From JAUMBM01 sp964645715 (GTDB taxonomy: Bacteria; Bacteroidota; Bacteroidia; Chitinophagales; Saprospiraceae): DNA of 64,000 nt. Every line of letters begins with the position of its first letter. The first letter of the stretch is position 1. Below are positions 1 through 8,942 of the stretch, piece by piece. Location of the stretch: assembly GCA_964645715.1 (NCBI GenBank), contig CAZYAO010000010.1, positions 1 through 64,000 on the forward strand, in the 5' to 3' direction. Below the pieces are notes generated by a model. That model was not told the origin of the DNA. It did no database searches and saw only the letters and a program-made list of their open reading frames with translations. The position numbers and the translations under genes were made by a program.

Positions 1-22
1 CGCCTCTCTTGCGAAGCGAGTG

Positions 23-54
23 CAAAGATAATGCATCCTTTTTCACTTTTCCAA
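23..54 (-). promoter_or_regulatory. Bacteroidota-type promoter for a gene left of the window
   Basis: On the minus strand TATCTTTG (23-30) matches the Bacteroidota -7 consensus TAnnTTTG, with TTG (52-54) 21 bases upstream, close to the usual spacing to the -33 box. It points out of the left edge, so its gene is not visible here. Confidence 0.6.
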
Positions 55-149
55 GCCCCTACATGATTTATTTCAGACAGGCAAACTTGTGCGCACAGTT
101 CACTATTGGCAATATGGTTTATTAACCAAAGTATATTATGCAGATCTGC

Positions 150-1325
150 TCATTCGGACTTTATCACAGCTGCATTTCGGCGACGAGGAGAAAGCAGTGC
201 CTGCAAAAAATTTTTGGTAGGTGCCGTACTCATCACGAGGATGTCTTTGACAAAGCTGGTCTGACCATTCAAAAAGGCGAGCAGCCTCGCTGCGGGGTTC
301 TTGGCAAACAGCCGGCGGAACAGCAAATCTCCCGGATAATGCCTATCCTGTAATACCTTTAGTAAAACATGGTCGTAGAAACGATGACGCAGGGCAGGCA
401 ATGACTCTCGGGTAAATGGATGCTTACCCGCTTCCAACTGCTGCAAGATTTTTGTGATGCGCTGTTGTATGTACCAAAAGGTATAGCCTGAAGAAGCACG
501 CGTATCCCCGCCCGCCGTTCCGATTTGTATCAGCCGCCCCTCTCCCCGCCTAAATGCAAAGTCAGTCATCGGAATTACCCCATCCTCCACTTCCTTTATT
601 TCGTAGCCCTCGGTTGCAGGATGATGTACTGCCAGATAATTGGCAAGGATCTGGTCGTACTGTTCTGTCTGGAGGTGATTATTGGAAAAAATAGCCACCT
701 CAACCAATGCTTCACGCGCCGAACTGGGCATAACATATACAAAACGGGTCTCTTCTTCCTGCGGCAATCGGTAATCCATAAGGATAGCCTCATTGGGCAC
801 AAAAGCATCCGCAGGGGTTTTTATAAACCAACCCCTGAAATGCTGATCCAGGTAATACACCTTACGCTTGTCAATTTTTTCAAAAGGAATGCTGTTGAAA
901 CAGTAATCGGCGTAGATGCGCTGGCCATTCACCTCCGCATACGCCTTGTCGCCCTCCGTACCAACAGCAGCTACCTGCCCGTATTCACGCCGCACATTGG
1001 GCGCAGCATCCAGCAGTTTGTTGACATAGCCGTAAAAATCGGAAGCTCTGATCATCTTATATACATAAGGAGCAATTTTCATGCGCCGGGCAAAGTCGCC
1101 CTGATAAAACCACAGATGATCCCACCGATGTGTCACCACCGACTCAAAGGGCCCCTCTTCATGCTCCCAAAAACACCAGGTACGGTCATTTTTTTCTGAA
1201 CGCCTCAGCACATCAACGATGCAGATGGGCAAATCTGCCAAAGCAGGCGTGCTGAGCAGGCGCGCAGCGAGACTAAGCCCCGCAGCACCTCCTCCCGTAA
1301 TTAATATGGAGGGTCTGTCCGCCAT
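150..1325 (-). CDS. crtY: Lycopene beta-cyclase, CrtY type
   Basis: Predicted FAD/NAD(P)-binding enzyme that cyclises the psi end of lycopene (or a related acyclic carotene) to a beta-ionone ring. The 391-residue protein opens with a dinucleotide-binding glycine motif (GGGAAG, residues 11-16) and carries a QHFRGW segment resembling the QHF-GW signature of CrtY proteins; its length fits the one-piece CrtY class rather than the split CrtYcd type. It is the last gene of a minus-strand carotenoid cluster, 9 bp after the CruF-like gene and probably cotranscribed with it. The ATG at 1323-1325 is the natural start. With a CruF homologue beside it, the likely substrate has one free end, giving a monocyclic product. 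Confidence 0.88.
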   Translation of the reverse strand: MADRPSILITGGGAAGLSLAARLLSTPALADLPICIVDVLRRSEKNDRTWCFWEHEEGPFESVVTHRWDHLWFYQGDFARRMKIAPYVYKMIRASDFYGYVNKLLDAAPNVRREYGQVAAVGTEGDKAYAEVNGQRIYADYCFNSIPFEKIDKRKVYYLDQHFRGWFIKTPADAFVPNEAILMDYRLPQEEETRFVYVMPSSAREALVEVAIFSNNHLQTEQYDQILANYLAVHHPATEGYEIKEVEDGVIPMTDFAFRRGEGRLIQIGTAGGDTRASSGYTFWYIQQRITKILQQLEAGKHPFTRESLPALRHRFYDHVLLKVLQDRHYPGDLLFRRLFAKNPAARLLAFLNGQTSFVKDILVMSTAPTKNFLQALLSPRRRNAAVIKSE

Positions 1326-1334
1326 CGTATCTGG

Positions 1335-2012
1335 TTATTTATAGAAAAATAGAAGTACTAAAAAAAAGAAGAGCTGCGCCAATGCATAAATCGGCAGCAA
1401 AGGACTGCGATAGGCGATCCGGCTGTAATTGAGCGGGATGGAAAACACCAATGCCACTATACCCCAGGCAAGGTAATTTTGTACCGGAATAACCCCTCCT
1501 GCCCACTGCCAGTAATCAAGCCGCACAGCCACAGGCTCTATACACAAGTCATAAGCCATTATAAGCACCGACGCCAGCACAGAAATAGCCAGCGGTTGGC
1601 GTAACCATCTCGCCGCTAAATCATTGGTCGCCAAAATGAGCGCTGTCCAGTTGAGCGCAATCACCAAGGGGACATTCAGCCACTGAAGCCACATAGTCCC
1701 TCCATAGTGATATTCACCAAAAATCATTCCGGTGGCTACACCAGCCACCTCAATGAAAAATGTTCCCGTATAGGCCGCTGCTGACCAATAGAACAACCGC
1801 AGATCGCGATTGCGCCGATAGAGCAGCCACAGCAGCGTTCCGCAAATCCCCAACAGCAACATATCTGTTGTCACCTTCGTAATGGGTAACACAGCCGGCA
1901 GCAAGTGCGCCCAAGCACCCGATGCAAATGCGAAAGCCATGAGCACGCCAAAGACCTTTTCCACATAATCCATCTTCCCCAAAGAGAAGTATCCTCCGGC
2001 CGTTCCTATCAT
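1335..2012 (-). CDS. cruF: Carotenoid 1,2-hydratase-like membrane protein, CruF/DUF422
   Basis: Polytopic membrane protein of 225 residues (about six to seven hydrophobic segments) of the carotenoid biosynthesis protein family DUF422, which includes CruF gamma-carotene 1',2'-hydratase. In myxol- and saproxanthin-producing bacteria CruF adds water across the 1',2' double bond of the psi end. Its ATG overlaps the crtB stop as ATGA (2009-2012), so translation is probably coupled; a second ATG 13 codons in (1973) is an alternative start. The position between crtB and crtY supports a pigment role. The hydratase assignment comes from family and context; some DUF422 members have other or unknown roles. 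Confidence 0.72.
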   Translation of the reverse strand: MIGTAGGYFSLGKMDYVEKVFGVLMAFAFASGAWAHLLPAVLPITKVTTDMLLLGICGTLLWLLYRRNRDLRLFYWSAAAYTGTFFIEVAGVATGMIFGEYHYGGTMWLQWLNVPLVIALNWTALILATNDLAARWLRQPLAISVLASVLIMAYDLCIEPVAVRLDYWQWAGGVIPVQNYLAWGIVALVFSIPLNYSRIAYRSPLLPIYALAQLFFFLVLLFFYK

Positions 2013-2845
2013 AGCATATTGAGACTATTACGAACCGCACTGCTAAAAAGCAGGGCAATTTTACGCCCATCATTGACCCGGAAGCGCTCTTGTGTGACTT
2101 TGTCTGCAGAAGCTCTCCTTATTTTGTCAAACAATTTTGTGTAATAGCGATACGCCAAAAGCACCCCGAGCCGGGCACCATCGGGCAACTGCCGAATACC
2201 TACCAATGCATCCTCAAAATCACGCGCAATGTCCTTTTCTATCTCCACCTTGTCGGCATTGGTAAATCGCGTAAAATCGATACCCGGAAAATATATGCGG
2301 CCGCGATCGTCGTAGTCGCTTCGAATGTCCCGCAGAAAGTTGATTTTTTGAAAAGCCGCTCCCAGACTTCTGGCAGGCGCCTTTAACCGCTCATACATCT
2401 CCTGGTCTCCTTCACAGAAAACACGCAGACACATGAGGCCAACAACTTCCGCAGAGCCATAAATATATTGCTCGTACATAGACTGCCCATAGGCGTTGTG
2501 GTGCAGATCCATTTCCATGCTCAACAGGAAGGCTTCTATCAACTCCCGCTCAATACCATAGCGGTTGACCACCTCCTGAAAGGCGTGCAGTACAGGATTA
2601 AGACATATTCGCTCCTCTATAGCACGGTAAGTATCTTCTCTGAACCGGTTCAGCAAGATCTCCTTAGGATGGTCGTGAAAAGTATCGACAATTTCGTCTG
2701 CAAAGCGCACAAAGCCATAAATGGCATAAATGGGCTTGCGAAATCGCTTGTCGAACATGCGAATGCCCAGAGAAAAAGAGGTACTGTATCTGTTCGTGAT
2801 GAGTTTACTACACTCCACACAAACCTGGTTGTACAAATCAAGCAT
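2009..2845 (-). CDS. crtB: Phytoene synthase
   Basis: Head-to-head condensation of two geranylgeranyl diphosphates to phytoene, the first committed carotenoid step. The 278-residue protein carries both Asp-rich motifs of squalene/phytoene synthases: DEIVD at residues 50-54 and DIRSDYDD at residues 173-180, which bind Mg-diphosphate. Length is typical of bacterial CrtB. Downstream it overlaps cruF by 4 bp; upstream crtI ends 116 bp away. Squalene synthase (HpnC/D type) is the main alternative, but the adjacent crtI and crtY make phytoene synthase the clear choice. Confidence 0.93.
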   Translation of the reverse strand: MLDLYNQVCVECSKLITNRYSTSFSLGIRMFDKRFRKPIYAIYGFVRFADEIVDTFHDHPKEILLNRFREDTYRAIEERICLNPVLHAFQEVVNRYGIERELIEAFLLSMEMDLHHNAYGQSMYEQYIYGSAEVVGLMCLRVFCEGDQEMYERLKAPARSLGAAFQKINFLRDIRSDYDDRGRIYFPGIDFTRFTNADKVEIEKDIARDFEDALVGIRQLPDGARLGVLLAYRYYTKLFDKIRRASADKVTQERFRVNDGRKIALLFSSAVRNSLNML

Positions 2846-2961
2846 ACGAAACTAAATTAGCATTATTGAGTAAGCGGGTTTCTATATTCATCAGACACAA
2901 TCTTATACGCTCCAAGTGTTTACAGGACTTTTACCCCCCCAAGCCTGCTTTACCCTGCGAG

Positions 2962-4446
2962 CTACCGCTCGCCTGCCGCCGCTTTGGCCACCTCTTTCGC
3001 TACCACCTGACCTGAGATAATGGAAGGAGGCATGCCAGGCCCCGGCGTCGTCAGCTGACCTGTATAGTACAGGTTCGACAGCTTGCTGCTCTTGAGCTTG
3101 GGTTTCAAAAAGGCCGTCTGCAAAAGCGTGTTGGCAAGGCCATAGGCATTGCCCTTATACGCATGGTAGTCGCGCTCGAAATCGCGATGGGCATAACCCC
3201 GCTTATACACAATATGGCCACGTATACTATTGCCCGTCAGTTTTTCAAACCGATCCACCATAATGTCAAAATATCGCTCGCGCATCGAATCATCGTCCTG
3301 CAGACCGGGCGCCAAGGGCATAAGGAAAAAAAGATTTTCCTTGCCAGCCGGTGCCACCGAAGGATCGGTCACTGAAGGCGCACACACATAAAATAGCGGC
3401 TTCGTAGGCCAACGCGGTGATTCATAAATCTCGTGCGCATGAAGACCAAAGTCCTCGTCAAAGAAAAGCGTATGGTGATGGAGATTCTCCAGCTTTTTGT
3501 CTACACCTATATAGTATAGCAGACTCGATGGAGCCATAGTACGCCGGTCCCAATAAGACTCTGTATATTGCCGCCCCGACAATGGTAGCACTTCCTGCTC
3601 CAAATGATGATAATCCGCTCCGCCTACCACATAGTCTGCTGTATACTCCACATCCTTCGTGCGCACTTTATTCACCCGCCCTTGCTGCACATCCATACCC
3701 GTCACCTCCTGGTTAAATCGAAATTTAACCCCCTGCTCCTGCGCAACACTCACCATCGCCTCCACTATCTTGTGCATCCCGCCCATCGGGTACCAAGTGC
3801 CCAGCGACAAATCAGCGTGGTTCATCAGGCTGTAAAGCGCCGGCGTTTTCTGTGGTGTAGCCCCCAAAAATAAGACCGGAAATTCCAACAGCTCTATGAG
3901 CTTAGGATTTTTAAAAAGCTTGCGCACATGGCTGGAAAGCGACTGGAACATCTGCAGCCGAAAAAGACTGGTGAGAATCCGAATATCCGCAAATTCCATG
4001 ATAGAGTGGCTGGGCTTGAACACGAATTCGCGCATGCCTACCTCATACTTATAAGCCGCTTCCTCCAAAAAGTGCCGAAGGCTATTGCTGCTGCCCGGTT
4101 CGTATTTTTCAAAAAGCTCAAAAAGTGCGTCGCGCCCGGCAGGTACCTCCATACGGTCTCCAGGACCAAAATAAATCGTATAAGAAGGATCCATGCGAAC
4201 CAGTTCGTAGTAATCCTTCACAGATTTGCCAAAGAGATTGAAAAACGATTCAAATACTTCAGGCATCCAGTACCAACTGGGTCCCATATCAAAAACGAAG
4301 CCATCGACCGTAAACTGTCGTGCTCGCCCACCCGGACTACCGTTTTTTTCTAGTACCGTTACTTCAAACCCCTCTTTCGCCAGACAGCTGGCTGCGGCTA
4401 GCCCGGCGAAACCGGAGCCGATGACGATGACCTTTTTCTTTACCAT
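2962..4446 (-). CDS. crtI: Phytoene desaturase
   Basis: FAD-dependent bacterial-type desaturase/isomerase that converts phytoene to lycopene. The 494-residue protein begins with an FAD Rossmann motif (VIGSGFAGLAAAS, residues 8-20), followed by the ExxGxxGGR-like segment EKNGSPGGRAR, and ends with the CrtI C-terminal signature (YYTGQLTTPGPGMPPSIISG). It is the first carotenoid gene in the minus-strand order crtI-crtB-cruF-crtY. A second CrtI-like enzyme (CrtD, 3',4'-desaturase), usual in myxol pathways, is not in the window. Confidence 0.94.
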   Translation of the reverse strand: MVKKKVIVIGSGFAGLAAASCLAKEGFEVTVLEKNGSPGGRARQFTVDGFVFDMGPSWYWMPEVFESFFNLFGKSVKDYYELVRMDPSYTIYFGPGDRMEVPAGRDALFELFEKYEPGSSNSLRHFLEEAAYKYEVGMREFVFKPSHSIMEFADIRILTSLFRLQMFQSLSSHVRKLFKNPKLIELLEFPVLFLGATPQKTPALYSLMNHADLSLGTWYPMGGMHKIVEAMVSVAQEQGVKFRFNQEVTGMDVQQGRVNKVRTKDVEYTADYVVGGADYHHLEQEVLPLSGRQYTESYWDRRTMAPSSLLYYIGVDKKLENLHHHTLFFDEDFGLHAHEIYESPRWPTKPLFYVCAPSVTDPSVAPAGKENLFFLMPLAPGLQDDDSMRERYFDIMVDRFEKLTGNSIRGHIVYKRGYAHRDFERDYHAYKGNAYGLANTLLQTAFLKPKLKSSKLSNLYYTGQLTTPGPGMPPSIISGQVVAKEVAKAAAGER

Positions 4447-4570
4447 TTGCGCTGCTGAAAATTCTCAAAACATATGAATGCAGTTTCAACAGGAGCAAGG
4501 GCTTTTTGTTTAGAAATGACACAAAAATGAACTTATTACCGCCTTTAATCTCTTATATGCGCACTGCCCA

Positions 4571-5515
4571 TCAGCAAACTACCTGTAGTGCCTCCGGCAC
4601 AAAGTCAATTTCAACAGGCGTACGGCCCAAAAATTCACCGTCGGCTTCCAGCAGCAGGGCTTCGCCCGCTGCTTCAATGCGCACCTGCTGCGTATGCGCC
4701 AGCACCACCAAGGGGTGGGTGCCAATTTGCCCGTTAAAAAAAAGCCGCAGGCTTTTTATCACCCCCCAGCGACTTACTGGTCCGGCATACATCAGGGCCA
4801 GCGCTTGGCCGCCCGGCCGCGCATGCGGCGTGGGCTGCATACCCCCACCCGCGTAGCGACCCAGACCGGCATGGATGGTGTAAAAATGCTGGCTAATAAC
4901 CTGATCATCATACCGTAGCGTGGCAGCCAACGGCCTGAACTGAAACAGACAGCGGAGAATGGCAAGCAGATAAAATATTTTTCTGGAGTAGCGCGGTGGG
5001 CTTAGGGTCGTCGTATAGCGTACAACGTATCCGTCATAGGCCAAACCCGCTACGTTCATGAAAAAACGGGTCCGCTGCAGCCCTTCTTCATCTTCGTACC
5101 GGAGGCGTCCCACAGCCATCCGACGCGCAACTGCCTGACCTATCCATTGTATCCACGCTCCCGGCTCCCGGGGAATGCCGTAGGTCCTGATCCAATCATT
5201 GCCCGTCCCCACCGGCAGCAATGCCAATACAAAATCTTCGGTAGGAGCACTGGTCTGCTCCATAACACCGTTGACCAACTCGTGCCAGCTCCCGTCACCG
5301 CCAACAACCACAAACCGGCGTTCGCCGCAGACTGCCTGCTCACCAACCAAGGTGACTATATGACCCTTGTGTTGGCTGTACAATATTACCGCCGGCGATA
5401 AAGCATCGCAAACGCGTGATTCCATCAAGGGCCATTGCCGGCCGGCATGGCCACCGCCGGCAGCAGGATTGACAATAATGACCCATTTGGCTGGTTGCTG
5501 ATTGGGAGCAGACAT
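4571..5515 (-). CDS. Diacylglycerol/lipid kinase family protein
   Basis: Predicted soluble lipid kinase of the DAGK catalytic superfamily (YegS/BmrU/DgkB-like), about 314 residues. Visible family motifs are VNPAAGGG (residues 16-23), GGDGS (72-76; the usual nucleotide loop is GGDGT, so Ser replaces Thr) and PVGTGND (101-107). The C-terminal beta-sandwich ends in DGEFLGRTPVEIDF, typical of the fold. I use the ATG at 5513-5515; the frame runs two codons further to a TTG. It lies upstream of crtI on the same strand with a 124-bp gap, so it may be read into the carotenoid genes. The substrate lipid (diacylglycerol, ceramide or other) cannot be read from sequence. Confidence 0.82.
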   Translation of the reverse strand: MSAPNQQPAKWVIIVNPAAGGGHAGRQWPLMESRVCDALSPAVILYSQHKGHIVTLVGEQAVCGERRFVVVGGDGSWHELVNGVMEQTSAPTEDFVLALLPVGTGNDWIRTYGIPREPGAWIQWIGQAVARRMAVGRLRYEDEEGLQRTRFFMNVAGLAYDGYVVRYTTTLSPPRYSRKIFYLLAILRCLFQFRPLAATLRYDDQVISQHFYTIHAGLGRYAGGGMQPTPHARPGGQALALMYAGPVSRWGVIKSLRLFFNGQIGTHPLVVLAHTQQVRIEAAGEALLLEADGEFLGRTPVEIDFVPEALQVVC

Positions 5516-5630
5516 ACACAAATCGCTTATTTCTGTAAATGTAATAAATTTATCAGGCCTCTCCGCCTCTATGTTAGGTCAGCTGAGGAATAATTGCGAT
5601 CTTAGACGCTAGTCAAAATTGAGGATGTAT

Positions 5631-6533
5631 ATGGAGCAACTTGTGCGCCTAGTAGAAGTAAGTAAACGCTACGGTGAAAAAATCGCCGTAGACCAAGTGA
5701 GTTTTTCTATCCCTCCGGGACAGGTTATGGGCCTGCTCGGCCCCAATGGCGCCGGCAAAACGTCCATCATTCGAATGATCACAACCATCACACAACCAGA
5801 TGCAGGGCGTATTTTTTTTCAAAACCAACCGCTGTCCGATAAGCACCAGTCGGCCATCGGCTACCTTCCGGAAGAACGCGGCCTCTACAAGCAAATGTTT
5901 GTAGGAGAACATCTCATCTATCTGGCCAGGTTAAAGGGTATGGAAAAAGCTGCCGCCCGCAGCGCTGCAGGCGAGTGGCTCGAAAAACTGCAGCTGTCCG
6001 CCCGCTGGGGGCAACGCATAGAGGAACTCTCTAAAGGCCTCCAACAGCAGGTGCAGTTTATCGCAACAGTCATGCACAGCCCGGCACTTATCATTCTGGA
6101 TGAACCCTTCTCGGGCCTGGATCCCGTAAATGCCAGCCGGCTCAAAGAGGAAATTCTCCGCTTGCGCGATGAAGGCGCTGCCATCATCCTGAGCACACAC
6201 CGCATGGAACAGGCTGAGTCTATATGCCAACAAATTGTCCTCATCAATCAGGGCAAAAATATTCTCTCCGGGGAGCTTTCCACTATACAAACCTTCGGAC
6301 AGCCCGTACGCTACGCCATTACCTATGAAGGAATTTGGCCGGCAATGCCCGATGAGTCTGTGTACAAATTCCTTTTTCCCCGACCAGGCTGCGCATCGGC
6401 CCAACTACCCGATGCCGTGCGTCCAGCCGAACTCATATCCTACTTGATCCACAAAGGAATTGACATACAGTCTTTTACAAGAGAAATCCCCAGCCTCAAT
6501 GAAATTTTTATTCGGCTGGTCAATGACAAATAA
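5631..6533 (+). CDS. ABC transporter ATP-binding protein, ABC-2 exporter class
   Basis: Nucleotide-binding subunit of about 300 residues. It has a Walker A (GPNGAGKTS), a Q-loop region, a signature motif variant (LSKGLQQQVQ, where LSGGQ-QQ would be canonical), Walker B plus D-loop (LIILDEPFSGLDPVN) and an H-loop histidine (LSTHRMEQAE). The roughly 80-residue C-terminal tail resembles the accessory region of NatA/daunorubicin-type ABC-2 ATPases. The start at 5631 (MEQLVRLVEV) aligns with family starts; ATG 5625 and TTG 5619 are in frame upstream. It is followed 9 bp later by its permease, forming a two-gene exporter of unknown substrate. Confidence 0.88.
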   Translation: MEQLVRLVEVSKRYGEKIAVDQVSFSIPPGQVMGLLGPNGAGKTSIIRMITTITQPDAGRIFFQNQPLSDKHQSAIGYLPEERGLYKQMFVGEHLIYLARLKGMEKAAARSAAGEWLEKLQLSARWGQRIEELSKGLQQQVQFIATVMHSPALIILDEPFSGLDPVNASRLKEEILRLRDEGAAIILSTHRMEQAESICQQIVLINQGKNILSGELSTIQTFGQPVRYAITYEGIWPAMPDESVYKFLFPRPGCASAQLPDAVRPAELISYLIHKGIDIQSFTREIPSLNEIFIRLVNDK

Positions 6534-6542
6534 TACGCCAAC

Positions 6543-7862
6543 ATGATGAAGCAACTCCTTTTGATTATTGAGCGAGAATATATTACCCGGGTGAGGCGAA
6601 GATCCTTTATACTCACCACACTGCTCACACCACTTGCCATAGGACTTTTTATTGCTGTGGTTCAGCTCATCTTCAGGTACCAAAGTGATGATGCACTCTC
6701 TGTGGCTGTCATTGATCCGGGCAAACTGTTCAACAATGCTATCGCAGATGACAATACCGTCTACTTCAGTCTCACTGATCAGCCACTCGACAGCCTCACA
6801 AGCCAGGCTGCAGCACAGGGCGATGATTTTCCCTACGATGGCATTCTGTTGGTTCCTCCGGCCGGCCCCATCAATCAAAAGGCCTACGAGGTTCATTATT
6901 ATTCTGATCAAAAGCTGACACTGGACGCCGAACCCATCCTCGCCAACCGAATCCAAACAGCTCTTCGACAGCATAAAATACGGCAACTCAATCTTAAGGA
7001 AGAGGAAATAGAAGCACTGGAAACAGAGCTCACCATCAGCCCGCATAGTATACGCGGTGACCAGTCAGCAGGCAGCTCTCTCACAGGTACTATTGCTGCT
7101 ATGATAGGTGCTATCATGGGGCTCATCATGTACACTACCGTGTTTGTCTATGGTATGATGGTCATGCGGGGTGTTATGGAGGAAAAAACAAACCGCATCG
7201 TGGAGGTTATGGTGTCTTCCGTCCGCCCCTTCCCGCTCATGATGGGCAAAATTATTGGTGTCGGAGGGGTTGGACTTACCCAGGTGGCTGTCTGGGCTGT
7301 CCTCATCCCAGGCATATTATTGCTCGTAAATCTGTTTTTTGGTATCAACCCGCAAGGCGCTGTTGCAGACACAACTGAGTGGGATCCCGCCGATGCCGAA
7401 CTGATGATAGAAAGAATAAGCTACGAACTCTACAAAATGCAGTGGGGTATCATCATCCCCTTATTTATTCTCTACTTCCTGAGTGGCTATTTCATGTACG
7501 CATCTTTGTTTGCAGCAGTAGGATCTGCCATGAGCGATGATATGGGAGAAAGTCAGTCGCTCACCATCCCCATCACCCTGCCGGTTGTGCTGGCATTCTA
7601 TATTATGCTGGCAGCCATCCGGTCTCCTCACTCCACTATGGCCGTATGGGCTTCCATCTTTCCGCTGTTCTCTCCTATCGTTATGCCTGCCAGACTTCCG
7701 TTCGATCCCGTCTGGTGGCAGGTCGTCGTTTCAGTCGTCCTGAGTATAGGCACGGCCATCGGTTTGGTGTGGCTGTCGGGCAGAATATACAGAACGGGTA
7801 TACTCCTGTATGGCAAAAAAGTGAGCCTGCCCGAAATGGTTCAGTGGATGTTTAGAAAGTAA
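6543..7862 (+). CDS. ABC-2 type permease, NatB-like
   Basis: Membrane subunit of the exporter, 439 residues. One N-terminal transmembrane helix (about residues 20-42) is followed by a long extracytoplasmic domain (about 43-175) and five or more C-terminal helices, with the conserved amphipathic EEKTNRIVEVMVSS segment after the second helix. This is the ABC-2/NatB (COG1668) architecture. It lies 9 bp after the ATPase and ends in a strong terminator, so the pair is a self-contained operon. Family members export sodium, drugs or peptides; the substrate is not predictable here. Confidence 0.85.
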   Translation: MMKQLLLIIEREYITRVRRRSFILTTLLTPLAIGLFIAVVQLIFRYQSDDALSVAVIDPGKLFNNAIADDNTVYFSLTDQPLDSLTSQAAAQGDDFPYDGILLVPPAGPINQKAYEVHYYSDQKLTLDAEPILANRIQTALRQHKIRQLNLKEEEIEALETELTISPHSIRGDQSAGSSLTGTIAAMIGAIMGLIMYTTVFVYGMMVMRGVMEEKTNRIVEVMVSSVRPFPLMMGKIIGVGGVGLTQVAVWAVLIPGILLLVNLFFGINPQGAVADTTEWDPADAELMIERISYELYKMQWGIIIPLFILYFLSGYFMYASLFAAVGSAMSDDMGESQSLTIPITLPVVLAFYIMLAAIRSPHSTMAVWASIFPLFSPIVMPARLPFDPVWWQVVVSVVLSIGTAIGLVWLSGRIYRTGILLYGKKVSLPEMVQWMFRK

Positions 7863-7873
7863 TTGTATTGGGT

Positions 7874-7920
7874 ACAAAAAAGCCTTTCGGCAGCTGGCGC
7901 TGCCGAAAGGCTTTTTTGTA
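7874..7920 (+). terminator. Strong intrinsic terminator after the ABC exporter
   Basis: Perfect inverted repeat with arms 7876-7894 and 7899-7917 (19 bp), loop TGGC, and the A6/T6 ends of the arms providing the U tract. The core TTTCGGCAGC resembles the intergenic hairpin family seen near 51.0, 51.8, 55.9 and 61.0 kb. Confidence 0.85.
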
Positions 7921-8069
7921 TGCCGTAATAATAGTCTTGCTTTTTTTTAAAAAAGCATAGCTACTTAACACAATAACAAGTATTTTTGATATCAGCAACC
8001 GTTCGTTACTCGCAAATTCCACCGTGCGTGGTACACATACTATTCATCATTTAAAACACAAACTGCGGA

Positions 8070-8708
8070 ATGAAACCATTTGAATTATTACTGGCAGAAA
8101 ACAAATTGTGGGCCAAAGAAAAAGTTGAACAGGATCCTGACTACTTCAATCGACTCGTCAACATCCAGACGCCAAATTTCATGTGGATAGGCTGCTCTGA
8201 CAGCCGTGTTCCTCCCAACGAAATCACACAAACAAATCCCGGCGAGATTTTCATCCACCGAAACGTAGCCAACCTGGTCATACACACAGACCTCAACCTG
8301 CTGAGTGTACTTCAATATGCAGTAGAAGTACTCAAAGTAGAGCACATCGTTGTCTGTGGCCATTATGGTTGTGGCGGGGTAAAAGCTGCGCTCTCCAGAA
8401 ATTCGCTGGGCCTTATCAATAAGTGGCTACGCCATATCAAGGATGTATATCGGTTTCACCAGGCAGAAATTGATGCCATGCCTACCGAAGAGGCCCGCGT
8501 CAATAAATTGATCGAGTGTAATATCGTAGAACAGGTAAACAACCTGGCGAAAACGTCTATTGTCCAACAGGCATGGAAAGACAGAGGCGGTCCGCACCTG
8601 CATGGATGGGTGTATGATCTTGCCGATGGTATAATCCACACGCTCGTCGATATCGAACCCAATGCAAAGCTGGATCTGGAAATTTACCAGTTCGAAAATC
8701 TTGACTAG
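8070..8708 (+). CDS. can: Beta-carbonic anhydrase
   Basis: Zinc enzyme interconverting CO2 and bicarbonate, 212 residues. The beta-class ligands are all visible: Cys42 with the Asp44/Arg46 dyad (CSDSR) and His98/Cys101 (HYGCGG). This is the CynT/Can-like cytosolic type with no signal peptide. It stands alone between two terminator hairpins, so it is probably monocistronic and supplies bicarbonate for carboxylations. The ATG at 8070 is the first in frame and fits family N-termini. Confidence 0.94.
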   Translation: MKPFELLLAENKLWAKEKVEQDPDYFNRLVNIQTPNFMWIGCSDSRVPPNEITQTNPGEIFIHRNVANLVIHTDLNLLSVLQYAVEVLKVEHIVVCGHYGCGGVKAALSRNSLGLINKWLRHIKDVYRFHQAEIDAMPTEEARVNKLIECNIVEQVNNLAKTSIVQQAWKDRGGPHLHGWVYDLADGIIHTLVDIEPNAKLDLEIYQFENLD

Positions 8709-8724
8709 TTTGTGGTAAAGTCAG

Positions 8725-8760
8725 AAAGGGGTGGATCGGCTCAGCGCAGCCCACCCCTTT
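8725..8760 (+). terminator. Hairpin after carbonic anhydrase
   Basis: Arms AAAGGGGTGG (8725-8734) and CCACCCCTTT (8751-8760) form a 10-bp stem 16 bases after the stop codon. The T run is short, so termination efficiency is uncertain. Confidence 0.6.
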
Positions 8761-8942
8761 GCTTCTGCACTCTTGTCCTAAAGCATATTTTCCTTCCCAG
8801 GTAGGTGCTCGAGTATTTATCCTTGCGAACAATATCTGTATCAGTTTGTCATTCTTTTTAGAATGGTTCACTAAATGAGTCAATTTTTTCAATCATTTTT
8901 GAGACTTTTGCTGCTTCGTTCTATAACAAAATACTGTTCGAC

